From Isoptericola halotolerans (GTDB lineage: Bacteria > Actinomycetota > Actinomycetes > Actinomycetales > Cellulomonadaceae): 64,000 nucleotides of DNA. The notes under the pieces are model-generated. The model saw only the letters and a program-made list of their open reading frames with translations, ran no database searches and had not been told where the DNA came from. The translations under genes and the position numbers were made by a program. The first letter of the stretch is position 1; each line of letters starts with the position of its first letter. This document shows positions 9,391 to 17,527 of the stretch, piece by piece. The stretch lies in contig NZ_PVTX01000002.1 of NCBI RefSeq assembly GCF_003003075.1, positions 248,001-312,000 of the forward strand, read 5' to 3'.

Positions 9391-9981
9391 ATGCCCGACC
9401 CGCTCGGAGACCTGCTCTGGCTGACCCCGACGGAGGCGCTCGCCGTCGTCCTGGCCACTATCGGGATGTATCTCGCGATGGTGCTCCTGGTGCGGGTCCT
9501 CGGGCCACGGATGCTCGGAGCGATGTCCAGCTACGACCTCGTGGCGATCATCGCGTTCGGCGCCGTCCTGGGGCGCGCCGCGCTGGGCGAGGTCGCGGTG
9601 CTGGGCGGCGGGCTGGTGGCGCTGCTGACTCTCGTCGGCCTCCAGGCCGTCGCCGGGGGGCTGCGGGCGATGCCGTTCGGCGCCCGGGCGGTCTCCTCCG
9701 AACCGGTGCTGCTCCTGGCCGACGGCCGCGTGCTGGAGAAGCAGCTGCGCCGCGCCCACGTCTCCCCCGCCGAGCTGGCGTCCCGGCTCCGGCTCGCGGG
9801 CGTGGCGCGCTACGACGACGTCGCCGTCGCGCTGCTGGAGCCCACCGGCGCGATCAGCGTGCTGCGCCGGGGTGCGCCGATCGACCCGGAGCTGCTCAGC
9901 GGGGTCGTCGGAGCGCACCTCGTCCCGGAGGACCTGCTGGCCCGCCGGCCGGTCGTCGGCGAAGCCCGACCCGACCACTGA
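9391..9981 (+). CDS. YetF/DUF421-family membrane protein
   Basis: A 196-residue protein with three hydrophobic segments in the first ~90 residues (VVLATIGMYLAMVLLVRVLG; LVAIIAFGAVLG; GGGLVALLTLVGLQAV). A soluble C-terminal domain follows, with the YetF-type stretches EPVLLLADGRVLEKQLRRAH and RYDDVAVALLEPTGAISVL. This fits the DUF421/YetF family of small membrane proteins, whose biochemical role is poorly defined. It stands alone between the lipoprotein promoter and a long inverted repeat. Confidence 0.85.
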   Translation: MPDPLGDLLWLTPTEALAVVLATIGMYLAMVLLVRVLGPRMLGAMSSYDLVAIIAFGAVLGRAALGEVAVLGGGLVALLTLVGLQAVAGGLRAMPFGARAVSSEPVLLLADGRVLEKQLRRAHVSPAELASRLRLAGVARYDDVAVALLEPTGAISVLRRGAPIDPELLSGVVGAHLVPEDLLARRPVVGEARPDH

Positions 9982-9990
9982 GACGTTCAG

Positions 9991-10050
9991 ACCGGCACTT
10001 CGTGTTCTGACCGGCAGTTCGGAATGCCGGTCAGAACACGGAGTGCCGGT
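9991..10050. terminator. Long inverted repeat after the YetF-like gene
   Basis: Left arm 9991-10016 pairs with 10025-10050 over 26 bp with one G-T pair and no mismatch; the loop is GTTCGGAA. It begins 9 bp after the stop at 9981 and lacks a T-tract. The word ACCGGCA occurs twice in the left arm, 19 bp apart, as in the element at 8441. It is probably a factor-independent terminator. Confidence 0.7.
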
Positions 10051-10135
10051 CGGATCGGCGACCTCAGGGTGACCCGGGGTCGAATCCGGGGGTCACCGGA
10101 TACCGAGGTACCGCCGTCGTGCCTAGCGTGGAGGC

Positions 10136-10360
10136 ATGAGCAATCCCCAGACCGTCCAGCAGCCCCGTAGGTTCTACCGCCCCAGCAACGGCCGCGTGAT
10201 CGGCGGGGTCTGCGCCGGCATCGCCGACTACTTCGGCTGGAGCCGGGGCCTCGTGCGCCTCCTGACGGCGCTCTCGATCCTCATCCCCGGCCCGCAGGTC
10301 CTGGCGTACATCGTGTTCTGGATCCTCATGCCCGACGAGCGCAAGGTCTACGGGGCCTGA
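10136..10360 (+). CDS. PspC-domain membrane protein
   Basis: A 74-residue protein. The PspC signature is RFYRPSNGRVIGGVCAGIA, followed by DYFGWSRGLVRLL and a membrane segment ending YIVFWILMP. PspC-domain proteins of this short type are membrane or envelope-stress associated in actinobacteria. The stand-alone length of ~70 residues is normal for the domain. It lies alone, and its 3' end meets a 20-bp tandem repeat array. Confidence 0.88.
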   Translation: MSNPQTVQQPRRFYRPSNGRVIGGVCAGIADYFGWSRGLVRLLTALSILIPGPQVLAYIVFWILMPDERKVYGA

Positions 10361-10363
10361 CCA

Positions 10364-10490
10364 CTACCTCGGCGCGAGCGGTACTACCTCGGCGCGCGAC
10401 CCCCTACCTCGGCGCGAGTCGCACTACCTCGGCGCGCGACCCCCTACCTCGGCGCGGGCGGTACTCCCTCGTGCCGAGGGGCGTTCCCTC
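10364..10490. repeat. 20-bp-period tandem array: five exact and two degenerate units
   Basis: CTACCTCGGCGCG occurs exactly at 10364, 10384, 10404, 10424 and 10444, each separated by a 7-bp spacer (AGCGGTA, CGACCCC, AGTCGCA, CGACCCC, GGCGGTA). Degenerate units in the same phase start at 10464 (CTCCCTCGTGCC, which folds into a small CCCTCG/CGAGGG hairpin) and 10484. The array fills the gap between the converging PspC and kduI genes, and the last unit enters the kduI stop region. The spacers alternate, giving a 40-bp higher-order repeat. Confidence 0.85.
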
Positions 10491-11307
10491 AGCGGATGTC
10501 CGTCGGCGGCACCGCGTCCATGTCGGTGAAGTCCTGGTTCTCCCCCGCCATGGCCCACACGAACGCGTACGACGACGTCCCCACGCCCGAGTGCACCGAC
10601 CAGCTCGGCGAGATGATCGCCTGACGGTCCGCGACGACGAGGTGGCGCGTCTCGGTCGGCTCGCCGCACAGGTGCAGCACCCGGGCGTCGGCGTCGAGGT
10701 CGAAGTACAGGTAGCACTCGGTGCGCCGGTCGTGGGTGTGCGCGGGCATCGTGTTCCACATGGAACCGTCGTGCAGGCGCGTGACCCCCATGACCACCTG
10801 GCAGGACTGCACGCCGTTCGCGTGGACGACCTGCTCCAGGGAGCGACGGTTCGACGTCACCTGGTCGCCGAGCTCGAGGGTGTTGCCCTCGCCCGGCAGG
10901 GTCAGCACCGTCGGGTACGAGGTGTGCGCGGGGGCGCTGAACAGGTAGAACGCCGCCCCGTCGCCGGCGAACGACACGTCCCGCGTGCCGCTGCCGATGT
11001 ACAGCACGGCGCAGTGCGGCAGCTCGTACGTCTCGCCGTCGGCAGTCACCGAGCCCGTGGAACCGACGTTGACGATCCCGACCTCGCGCCGCTGCAGGAA
11101 GTACTCCGCGCGCAGCTCGTCGGGGTTCGGCAGGGCGACCGGCTCGCCCGTCGGCAGGACGCCGCCGAGCACGATGCGGTCGTGGTGGGTGTACACGGTC
11201 CGTGCCTCGCCGGGCACGAAGAGGTCCTCGACGAGGAACCGCTCGCGCAGGCCCTGCGTCGTCAGGCCGGGGATCTCGGTGGGGTTCGTGGCGTAACGCT
11301 GTTCCAT
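10489..11307 (-). CDS. kduI: 5-dehydro-4-deoxy-D-glucuronate isomerase KduI
   Basis: A 272-residue cytoplasmic cupin-fold isomerase that converts 5-keto-4-deoxyuronate to 2,5-diketo-3-deoxygluconate in the catabolism of pectin- or glycosaminoglycan-derived unsaturated uronic acid. The metal ligands are visible as H190, H192, E197 (AHTHDRRTE) and H239 (SWSVHSGVG), with spacing matching the E. coli enzyme (278 aa). The ATG at 11307 has GGAGCACCACC upstream. It is the last gene of the operon that starts at 19483, 23 bp behind kduD. EC 5.3.1.17. Confidence 0.96.
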   Translation of the reverse strand: MEQRYATNPTEIPGLTTQGLRERFLVEDLFVPGEARTVYTHHDRIVLGGVLPTGEPVALPNPDELRAEYFLQRREVGIVNVGSTGSVTADGETYELPHCAVLYIGSGTRDVSFAGDGAAFYLFSAPAHTSYPTVLTLPGEGNTLELGDQVTSNRRSLEQVVHANGVQSCQVVMGVTRLHDGSMWNTMPAHTHDRRTECYLYFDLDADARVLHLCGEPTETRHLVVADRQAIISPSWSVHSGVGTSSYAFVWAMAGENQDFTDMDAVPPTDIR

Positions 11308-11330
11308 GGTGGTGCTCCTTCGGTCGTTTC

Positions 11331-12095
11331 TCAGCGCACGAGCCAGCCGCCGTCGACGGGGACGACGGCGCCGTGCACGTAGGCGGAGGCGGGCGAGGCG
11401 AGGTAGACGAAGATCCCGGCGAGGTCCTCGGGGGTGCCCCACCGGCCGGCCGGAATGCGCGCCGAGATCGACTGCTCGCGCGCCTCGTCGGCGCGGATGG
11501 GGGCGGTGTTGTCGGTGGCCATGTACCCGGGCGCGACGGCGTTGACGTTGACGCCGCGGCCCGCCCACTCGTTGGCGAGCGCCTTGGTCAGGCCGACGAC
11601 GGCGTGCTTGGACGCCGCGTAGCCCGGCACGAGGATGCCGCCCTGGAACGACAGCATCGAGGCGACGTTGATGATCGAGCCGGCGCCGCGTTCGAGCATG
11701 CCGCGGCCCACGGCCCGCGAGAGGTGGAAGACGGCGTCGAGGTTCACGGCGAGCACGGTGTCCCAGTCCTCGGCCGGGTGCTCCGCGGCCGGGGCACGGC
11801 GGATCGTGCCCGCGTTGTTGACGAGCACGTCCACCTCCCCGAGCTCCGCGACCACCTCGGCCACCGCCGCGTCGAGCTCCGCCGGCGTCGCCGTCGCGAG
11901 GTCGCGCCGCACGCTGAACGCCCGGCGGCCGAGTGCCTCGATGCGCGCGATCGTCTCGGTGGGCTCGCTGCGGTCCAGCAGCGCGACGTCGGCACCCGCC
12001 TCCGCGAGCGCCACCGCGGCGCCCTGCCCGAGGCCGCGGCTGGTGCCGGTGACCAGGGCGACCTTCCCGTCGAGCCGGAACTGGTCGAGGATCAT
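11331..12095 (-). CDS. kduD: 2-dehydro-3-deoxy-D-gluconate 5-dehydrogenase KduD (SDR family)
   Basis: A 254-residue short-chain dehydrogenase with cofactor motif TGTSRGLG, the NNAG motif (VLVNNAGT) and catalytic YAASK with an upstream Ser (INVASMLS). It reduces the KduI product to 2-keto-3-deoxygluconate using NAD(P)H. The start at ATG 12095 follows GGAGGG and overlaps the stop of the glucuronyl hydrolase gene (ATGA), so the two are translationally coupled. KduI, KduD and GH88 together define unsaturated uronate catabolism. The KdgK kinase and KdgA aldolase expected downstream are not in this window. Confidence 0.94.
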   Translation of the reverse strand: MILDQFRLDGKVALVTGTSRGLGQGAAVALAEAGADVALLDRSEPTETIARIEALGRRAFSVRRDLATATPAELDAAVAEVVAELGEVDVLVNNAGTIRRAPAAEHPAEDWDTVLAVNLDAVFHLSRAVGRGMLERGAGSIINVASMLSFQGGILVPGYAASKHAVVGLTKALANEWAGRGVNVNAVAPGYMATDNTAPIRADEAREQSISARIPAGRWGTPEDLAGIFVYLASPASAYVHGAVVPVDGGWLVR

Positions 12096-13351
12096 GCGTT
12101 CCCTCCGTCGGTGCCGTCGTCGGCCGGGGTGGCGGGCCACCAGGGCGAGACCCAGCCCGGCAGCGTGAGGCGGGTCAGCGCCTCGAGGTAGTAGTAGTCG
12201 CCCCACAGGCAGCCCTCGTCGACGCCCTTGCCCTTGGGGGCGTCGTAGACGGCGTGCAGCAGCAGCGCGTCGGACGCCTGGTCCGGCCCCGGGGTGTACC
12301 CGGCGACGAGCGCCGCGAGCATCTCCCGTCCGGCGGACTCGTAGCGCGCCGCGGTCCCGGCGTCGTGCGACACCGAGGCCAGCTCGAGGAGCCCGCAGGC
12401 CGCGATGGCGGCGGCCGACGAGTCGCGCGGTGCGTCCGAGCCGTCGGTGTAGACGAGGTCCCAGAAGGGCACGCCGTCGGTGGGCAGGTGCGCGAGGAAG
12501 TAGTCGGCGCAGCGCTCGGCGGCACGCAGCGAATCCACGTCACCCGAGGTGCGGTGGTGCAGCGCGAACCCGTAGATGCCCCACGCCTGGCCCCGGGCCC
12601 AGCAGGAGTCGTCGCCCGCACCCTGCTCGGTGGCACCGCGCAACGGCTGCCCCGACTCCGGGTCCCAGTAGAACGTGTGGAACGTGGAGTCGTCGTCCCG
12701 CAGCAGGTGGGTGCGCACCTGGACCACGTGGCGGGCCACGACGTCCGCGTACCGCGCGTCACCGGTGGTCTCGGTGGCCCAGGTCAGCAGCGGCATGTTC
12801 ATGAGGCTGTCGACGATGGTGCGCCCGCGCTGGGCCGGGTCGGACAGGTCACCCCACGCCTGGATGATCCCCGCCGACGGCAGGAACCGCGTCATGAGGT
12901 GGTCGGCGGCCGCGAGGGCCGCGTCGCGGGCGGCGGCGTCGCCGGCCAGCCGCCACGCGTTGACGCTGGACAACGTGTACAGGAAGCCGAGGTCGTGGGT
13001 GTCGAGGTCCTCCCCGGCGTGCACGCGCCGGGCGAAGTCGGCGGCGTGCGCCAGCGCGGAGGCCCGCAGGTCCGCGTCGCCGGTGAGCTCCACGGCGAGC
13101 CACTGCATACCCGGCCAGAAGCTGGTGGTCCAGTCGCGGTTGGCACCCTCGGCGAACTCGGCGGTGGCGGGGCGCAGCGGGTAGAGGTTCTCCCGGGTGG
13201 TGGAGTCCGGGTACCGCGTACCGAAGGCCGCGGCGTTGCGTCGGACGGTCGCCACGGCAGCGGCGACGGCGCCTGCGAGGTCACCCGGTACGGGGTGAGC
13301 CGCACCGGACGAGGAGTCGGTCGCCGCGGCGCGGACGTCGATGGAGGGCAT
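12092..13351 (-). CDS. Unsaturated glucuronyl hydrolase (GH88)
   Basis: A 419-residue cytoplasmic alpha6/alpha6-barrel enzyme that releases the unsaturated uronic acid from the non-reducing end of lyase products by vinyl-ether hydration. The two catalytic Asp residues known from Bacillus UGL are visible as D120 (THDLGFLY) and D181 ([11 protein letters not shown]). No secretion signal is present, consistent with action after import. I start it at ATG 13351 ([10 protein letters not shown]); the longer frame would run into the DUF624 gene. The ribosome binding site is weak. EC 3.2.1.- (GH88). Confidence 0.93.
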   Translation of the reverse strand: MPSIDVRAAATDSSSGAAHPVPGDLAGAVAAAVATVRRNAAAFGTRYPDSTTRENLYPLRPATAEFAEGANRDWTTSFWPGMQWLAVELTGDADLRASALAHAADFARRVHAGEDLDTHDLGFLYTLSSVNAWRLAGDAAARDAALAAADHLMTRFLPSAGIIQAWGDLSDPAQRGRTIVDSLMNMPLLTWATETTGDARYADVVARHVVQVRTHLLRDDDSTFHTFYWDPESGQPLRGATEQGAGDDSCWARGQAWGIYGFALHHRTSGDVDSLRAAERCADYFLAHLPTDGVPFWDLVYTDGSDAPRDSSAAAIAACGLLELASVSHDAGTAARYESAGREMLAALVAGYTPGPDQASDALLLHAVYDAPKGKGVDEGCLWGDYYYLEALTRLTLPGWVSPWWPATPADDGTDGGNA

Positions 13352-13398
13352 GGGTCGATCTCGCTTTCCGGCGCACCAGGATGCGCCGTCGGGGTGGT

Positions 13399-14154
13399 TC
13401 AGGAGGCGGCGACGCCGGGCGCCCGCCGGTGCTCGCCGTCGGGCAGGGCGGACCGCAGGGCGAACCGGCACCCGCCCCAGACGACGAAGAGCAGCGGGGC
13501 GGCGACGAACCCGAGGCCGACGGCCGGCCGGGTGGCGACGATGCTCAGGAGCATGCCGAGCACGGCCAGGGCGGCGACGCTGAGGTACCAGCGGCGCACC
13601 GCCAGGTAGAGGCTGGTGCGCAGCAGGTCGCGGAGCCGCGCCGTGGGCAGCTCCGGCACGGCGACGAGCGCCATCAGCGCGGTGAGCACGGTCAGCACCA
13701 GCAGGGTGACGAACACCGGGATCGCCGCGGCGCCGATGCGCGCACCCCACACGGCGGCGACGTCCACGGCGAGCACGACGACGACGGCGCTGGTCATCGC
13801 CCCGATCGCCAGGGCGCGCCGGGCGTGCCGCCGGTAGGCGCGCCAGAAGGTGCGGACCGCCGTCGTCGAACCGTCGGCCGACAGGGCGGAGAAGACGGCG
13901 AACGCGGCGACGAGGGCGGGGGCCACGAGCGGGGCGACCACCGCGAGGGCCGGCCAGGACGCGCGCGGGTCCGTGGTGGCCAGCAGCACGAGGACCGGGA
14001 GGCAGGCCACGACGAGCATCGCGTTGGTGGCCAGCCCGACGTACACGGTGCCGAACACCGTCTCGTACGTCTCCTGGCTGACGAGCCGACGGCGCGGCGT
14101 CCCGGCGCGGGGGCTCCTCGCGCTCATCCGGTGCCCCTCTGGGCTCGCTCTCAT
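13399..14154 (-). CDS. DUF624/YesL-family membrane protein
   Basis: A 251-residue polytopic membrane protein with about five hydrophobic segments. It contains VYVGLATNAMLVVACLPVLVLL near the N-terminus, then TFWRAYRRHARRAL and a long C-terminal hydrophobic region, as in YesL/DUF624 proteins. Those are very often encoded beside CUT1 sugar transporters; the role is unknown, possibly as an accessory to the transporter. ATG 14154 overlaps the permease stop (ATGA); an alternative ATG at 14127 is in frame. It is part of the uronate operon. Confidence 0.8.
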   Translation of the reverse strand: MRASPEGHRMSARSPRAGTPRRRLVSQETYETVFGTVYVGLATNAMLVVACLPVLVLLATTDPRASWPALAVVAPLVAPALVAAFAVFSALSADGSTTAVRTFWRAYRRHARRALAIGAMTSAVVVVLAVDVAAVWGARIGAAAIPVFVTLLVLTVLTALMALVAVPELPTARLRDLLRTSLYLAVRRWYLSVAALAVLGMLLSIVATRPAVGLGFVAAPLLFVVWGGCRFALRSALPDGEHRRAPGVAAS

Positions 14155-15044
14155 CCCTTGACCCCCGCCGTGGCGATGCCCTGCACGAAGAACTTCTGCC
14201 CGAACAGGAAGATCACGGCGATCGGCAGCACGGAGATCACCGAGCCCGCCATGATGAGGGCGTGCTCCGCGTTGTACTGCCCGACGAACGTCTGCAGGCC
14301 GAGCTGCAGCGTCCACAGGTCGGGGCTGCGCAGGTAGATCAGCGGTCCGAGGTAGTCGTTCCAGGTGTTGACGAAGGTCAGCAGCGTCAGGCTCGCGATG
14401 GCCGGCGTGGACAGCGGCAGGATGATCCGCCGCCAGATGCCGTACTCGCTCATGCCGTCGATCCGGGCGGCCTCGCTCAGCGACTCCGGGATCGACTCGT
14501 AGTACTGCTTCATGAGGAACACGCCGAACGCGCTGAAGGTCTGCAGCGCCAGGATCGACCAGAGGGTGTTGGACAGCCCGACGTTCGAGAGCATCACGAA
14601 CTGCGGGATCATGTACGCCTGCCACGGCACCGCGATGGTGGCGACGTACAGCAGGAACAGCGCGTCGCGTCCCGGGAACCGCATCTTCGAGAACCCGTAG
14701 GCCGCGAAGCTCCCGGTGAGGACCTGCAGGAACGTCACGCTCACCGACAGGACCAGGGTGTTCTTGATCCACGTCGTCATGTCGGACTTCGCCCAGATGT
14801 CGACGTAGTTCTGCCACACGAACGGGTCGGGGATCCACTGCAGCGGCACCGTGAAGACCTGGTTGTTCTCCTTCAGCGAGGAGATCACCATCCACACGAA
14901 CGGCAGCAGGATGCCGGCGGCGGCCACGGCCAGGGCGGTGTAGCCGGCCACGCGGGACGCCTGGCGCCGCCACCGGGCGCGCACCTGGGCAGGCCGCAGC
15001 GGGGTGGCCGACGCGCCGGCCGCGGGCGGGGAGACGGCAGCCAT
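14151..15044 (-). CDS. Carbohydrate ABC transporter permease (MsmG/MalG type)
   Basis: A 297-residue permease with six predicted membrane segments. The EAA loop is visible as YYESIPESLSEAARIDGMSEYGIWRRIILPLS, the contact site for the ATPase. The first segment is AVAAAGILLPFVWMVISSL. The ATG at 15044 shares one base with the stop of the upstream permease (TGATG), indicating coupling. With the permease at 15044-16006 and the binding protein at 16157-17464 it makes a CUT1 importer, probably for unsaturated uronate oligosaccharides. No ATPase gene lies in the operon, so a shared MsiK/MsmK-type ATPase encoded elsewhere is inferred. Confidence 0.93.
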   Translation of the reverse strand: MAAVSPPAAGASATPLRPAQVRARWRRQASRVAGYTALAVAAAGILLPFVWMVISSLKENNQVFTVPLQWIPDPFVWQNYVDIWAKSDMTTWIKNTLVLSVSVTFLQVLTGSFAAYGFSKMRFPGRDALFLLYVATIAVPWQAYMIPQFVMLSNVGLSNTLWSILALQTFSAFGVFLMKQYYESIPESLSEAARIDGMSEYGIWRRIILPLSTPAIASLTLLTFVNTWNDYLGPLIYLRSPDLWTLQLGLQTFVGQYNAEHALIMAGSVISVLPIAVIFLFGQKFFVQGIATAGVKG

Positions 15045-16006
15045 CAGGCGTCCCTCCTTCGGTTCCAGAGGAACTGGACGATCGTCACGGTGATGCAGAG
15101 GAAGAACAGCGTCACGGCGACGGCGGAGGCGTACCCGAACTGGTTCTCCTCGAAGCCCTTGGCGTAGATGAACTGGCTCAGCACCAGCGTCGACTGGCCG
15201 GGGCCGCCGTCGGTCATCACGAGGATGAGGTCGAAGACCTTGAGGCTGTTGATCGTGAGGATCACGGTGACGAAGAACATGGTGGGGCGCAGGCACGGGA
15301 GCGTGACGTTCCAGAACCGGGACCACGCCCCGGCACCGTCGACGCGTGCGGCCTCGTAGAGCTCGGGGGGCACCGTCTGCAGCCCGGCGAGGAGGAGCAG
15401 CATGTAGTAGCCCATCTCGCGCCACACGCCGACGATGATCACGGCGGGCATCGAGGAGTCGGCCGACGTGGTCCATCCGGGCGGGTTCTCGACCCCGAGG
15501 AAGGACAGGAACTGGTTGATCGGCCCGTACTCCGGGCTGAACAGCATGTTCCAGACCACCGCGATCGCCACGATCGAGGTGATGTACGGGAAGAACGCGA
15601 CCGTGCGGAAGAACGCGACCCCGCGCAGCTTGCGGTTCAGCAGCAGCGCCAGGCACAACGACGCCACCAGCGTGGCCGGGATGTGCACGGCCGAGTAGTA
15701 GATCGTGTTCCACAGCGCGGTGCGGTAGCTGGGGTCGCCGACCAGCCGCGTGAAGTTGTCGAGGCCGACCCACTCGGCCCCGCCGAACACGTTCCACTCC
15801 GTCAGGGACAGGTAGAACAGCGTCACGACGGGGATGAGGGTCAGCAGCGCGAACCCGATGAAGTTCGGCAGGATGAAGCTCCACCCGATGAGGGTGTTGC
15901 GCCGCTTCAGCCGGCTGCCCGGCCGGCGTCGGCGGGGGCCGGGCGGCGCGTCCGGGAGGGGGCCGGGTGGACCGCTGCGGCGGTCGTCGACGGCGGTCGT
16001 CGCCAT
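15044..16006 (-). CDS. Carbohydrate ABC transporter permease (MsmF/MalF type)
   Basis: A 320-residue permease with six membrane segments (first: GWSFILPNFIGFALLTLIPV) and the EAA loop LQTVPPELYEAARVDGAGAW. It has a basic, Pro-rich cytoplasmic N-terminus of ~35 residues. The ATG at 16006 has AGGAG upstream. It pairs with the next permease, to which it is translationally coupled. It is separated from the binding-protein gene by ~150 bp holding a strong GC hairpin, the usual way a binding protein is made in excess over its permeases. Confidence 0.93.
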   Translation of the reverse strand: MATTAVDDRRSGPPGPLPDAPPGPRRRRPGSRLKRRNTLIGWSFILPNFIGFALLTLIPVVTLFYLSLTEWNVFGGAEWVGLDNFTRLVGDPSYRTALWNTIYYSAVHIPATLVASLCLALLLNRKLRGVAFFRTVAFFPYITSIVAIAVVWNMLFSPEYGPINQFLSFLGVENPPGWTTSADSSMPAVIIVGVWREMGYYMLLLLAGLQTVPPELYEAARVDGAGAWSRFWNVTLPCLRPTMFFVTVILTINSLKVFDLILVMTDGGPGQSTLVLSQFIYAKGFEENQFGYASAVAVTLFFLCITVTIVQFLWNRRRDA

Positions 16007-16120
16007 GAGGGACTCCTGTGTCTGGCGGGTGGGCCCGGGGGTACCGCGCGGGCGGCGGCACCCCCGGGGAGGTGGGGACCAGTGCGGGACTGCTCCCGGC
16101 CGGGCCTGGGCCCGGGGTCA

Positions 16121-16149
16121 GCCCGGCCGAGCCGGTGGCTCGGCCGGGC
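16121..16149 (-). terminator. Attenuating hairpin between binding-protein and permease genes
   Basis: Perfect 13-bp stem (16121-16133 with 16137-16149) with a 3-base loop, starting 8 bp past the binding-protein stop on the minus strand. There is no T-tract. It probably acts as a partial terminator or 3' RNA stabiliser that raises binding-protein output relative to the permeases. The rest of the gap (16007-16156) is GC-rich with no ORF. Confidence 0.6.
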
Positions 16150-16156
16150 CGGTGGG

Positions 16157-17464
16157 TCAGCCGACCTCAGCGGCGGCGCGGGACTCCGCGCCCTCGATGG
16201 CGTCGGCCACGGACGACGACTCGGACATGATCTCCGAGTGGGTGTCGCCCAGGATGTTCTGCAGGGCGGCGGTGTCGGCGTCCACCGGGTTCTCCGGGCG
16301 GGTGTCGTGGGTGGCGAACGCGAACTGCGAGAGCTCGTCGGTGGGCACGCCGTCCAGGCCGAAGTAGGTCTCCACGACGCTGTCGCTCAGCAGCGCCGGC
16401 GTGATGCCGATCTCGGCGAGCGCCTGCGCGCCGCCCTCGCCCGCGGCGAAGGCCAGGAAGTCCTTGGCGGCGGCGACCTTCTCCTCGTCGAGGGCCGGGT
16501 TGATCCCCAGACCGGTCGGGTCGCCGAAGGTCACCGGGGTGGCGTCGGTGCCGGTGGTGGAGGCGTCGGCCTGCGGGATCGGTGCCATGCCCCACTCGAA
16601 CTCGTCGGCCTCGCCGGACTCCTGCTGCGCGAGCAGGGTGGCGACGTACCAGGAGCCCATCGGCATCATCGCGGCCTGCTGGGTGCCGAACTGCGCCTGG
16701 TAGGTGAGCTGGTTCGTGGTGACGGTGCCGAAGTCGGCCTGCGCCCCGGCGTCCTGCAGCGCGACGGCCTGGTCGTAGAACGGCTCGAGGTAGCCGAAGT
16801 CACCGCTGGTGAGGTCGGCCCCCTCGGTCTGTGCCAGGGCGAAGCCCTGCACCACCGACTGCCACGAGTGCTGGTAGGTGCCGAGGGCGTCGCTGCCGGC
16901 CTCCTCGAGACCGCTGGTGAGGTCCTCGGCGGCGGTGGCGTAGTCGTCCCACGTCCAGGAGCCGTCGGGCTCCGCGACGCCGGCCTGCTCGAACAGGTCC
17001 TTGTTGTAGTACAGGACCCAGGAGTCCTGCCGGTACGGCACGGCGTAGCTGGAGCCGTCGACCTCGTAGAAGTCGACGCCGCCGGTCGCCGGGTCGAGCC
17101 CCTCGGTGACGTCGGAGACGTCCATGAGCTGGCCGCCGTCCTGGTACGTCCAGAAGTTCTTGAGGTTCTTCTGCACGTAGATGTCGGGGGCGGAGCCGGC
17201 CGCCAGGTCGGCGATCATCTGCGTGTCGTACTCGGTGGCGTCGTACTCGGCGAGCTCGACGGTGACGTCGGGGTTCTCCTCGTGGTACGCGTCGGCGAGC
17301 GTCTGGAACTCGGGGGTGGTCGACAGGCTCCACCCGGCCAGGGTCAGCGTGACCGGGCCCTCGGCCGCGGCGGCGGGCTCGTCGCCGCCGCTGCCGCTGC
17401 TGCAGGCCGTCAGGGCCAGGACGACCGCGGCGGTGCCGGCCGCGGTGGGGATCATGCGCTTCAT
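16157..17464 (-). CDS. Sugar ABC transporter substrate-binding lipoprotein
   Basis: A 435-residue family-1 extracellular binding protein. The signal MKRMIPTAAGTAAVVLALTAC ends in lipobox LTAC (Cys21), followed by an acidic/Ser/Gly linker. The mature part has the expected motifs, for example VTLTLAGWS, SAPDIYVQ, YAVPYRQDSWVLYYNKDLF and EWGMAPIPQAD. It would capture oligosaccharides outside the membrane for the two permeases encoded downstream. The start is ATG 17464 with GGAGAGAG upstream. Gene context suggests unsaturated uronate-containing ligands; the sequence alone does not prove this. Confidence 0.93.
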   Translation of the reverse strand: MKRMIPTAAGTAAVVLALTACSSGSGGDEPAAAAEGPVTLTLAGWSLSTTPEFQTLADAYHEENPDVTVELAEYDATEYDTQMIADLAAGSAPDIYVQKNLKNFWTYQDGGQLMDVSDVTEGLDPATGGVDFYEVDGSSYAVPYRQDSWVLYYNKDLFEQAGVAEPDGSWTWDDYATAAEDLTSGLEEAGSDALGTYQHSWQSVVQGFALAQTEGADLTSGDFGYLEPFYDQAVALQDAGAQADFGTVTTNQLTYQAQFGTQQAAMMPMGSWYVATLLAQQESGEADEFEWGMAPIPQADASTTGTDATPVTFGDPTGLGINPALDEEKVAAAKDFLAFAAGEGGAQALAEIGITPALLSDSVVETYFGLDGVPTDELSQFAFATHDTRPENPVDADTAALQNILGDTHSEIMSESSSVADAIEGAESRAAAEVG

Positions 17465-17527
17465 CGGTGCTCTCTCCTTCGAGTGGACGGCCCGCCGTCG
17501 GGCCGTCGTGGCAGGAATGCGGGGTCG

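Noticed and set aside
10364-10490. CRISPR array
   Set aside because: Repeat units of 13 bp with 7-bp, partly identical spacers are far too short, and there are no cas genes.
12092-13750. Extended N-terminus of the glucuronyl hydrolase up to 13750
   Set aside because: The first 133 codons of that frame are an Arg/Ala-rich shadow of the DUF624 gene; the GH88 sequence starts at 13351.
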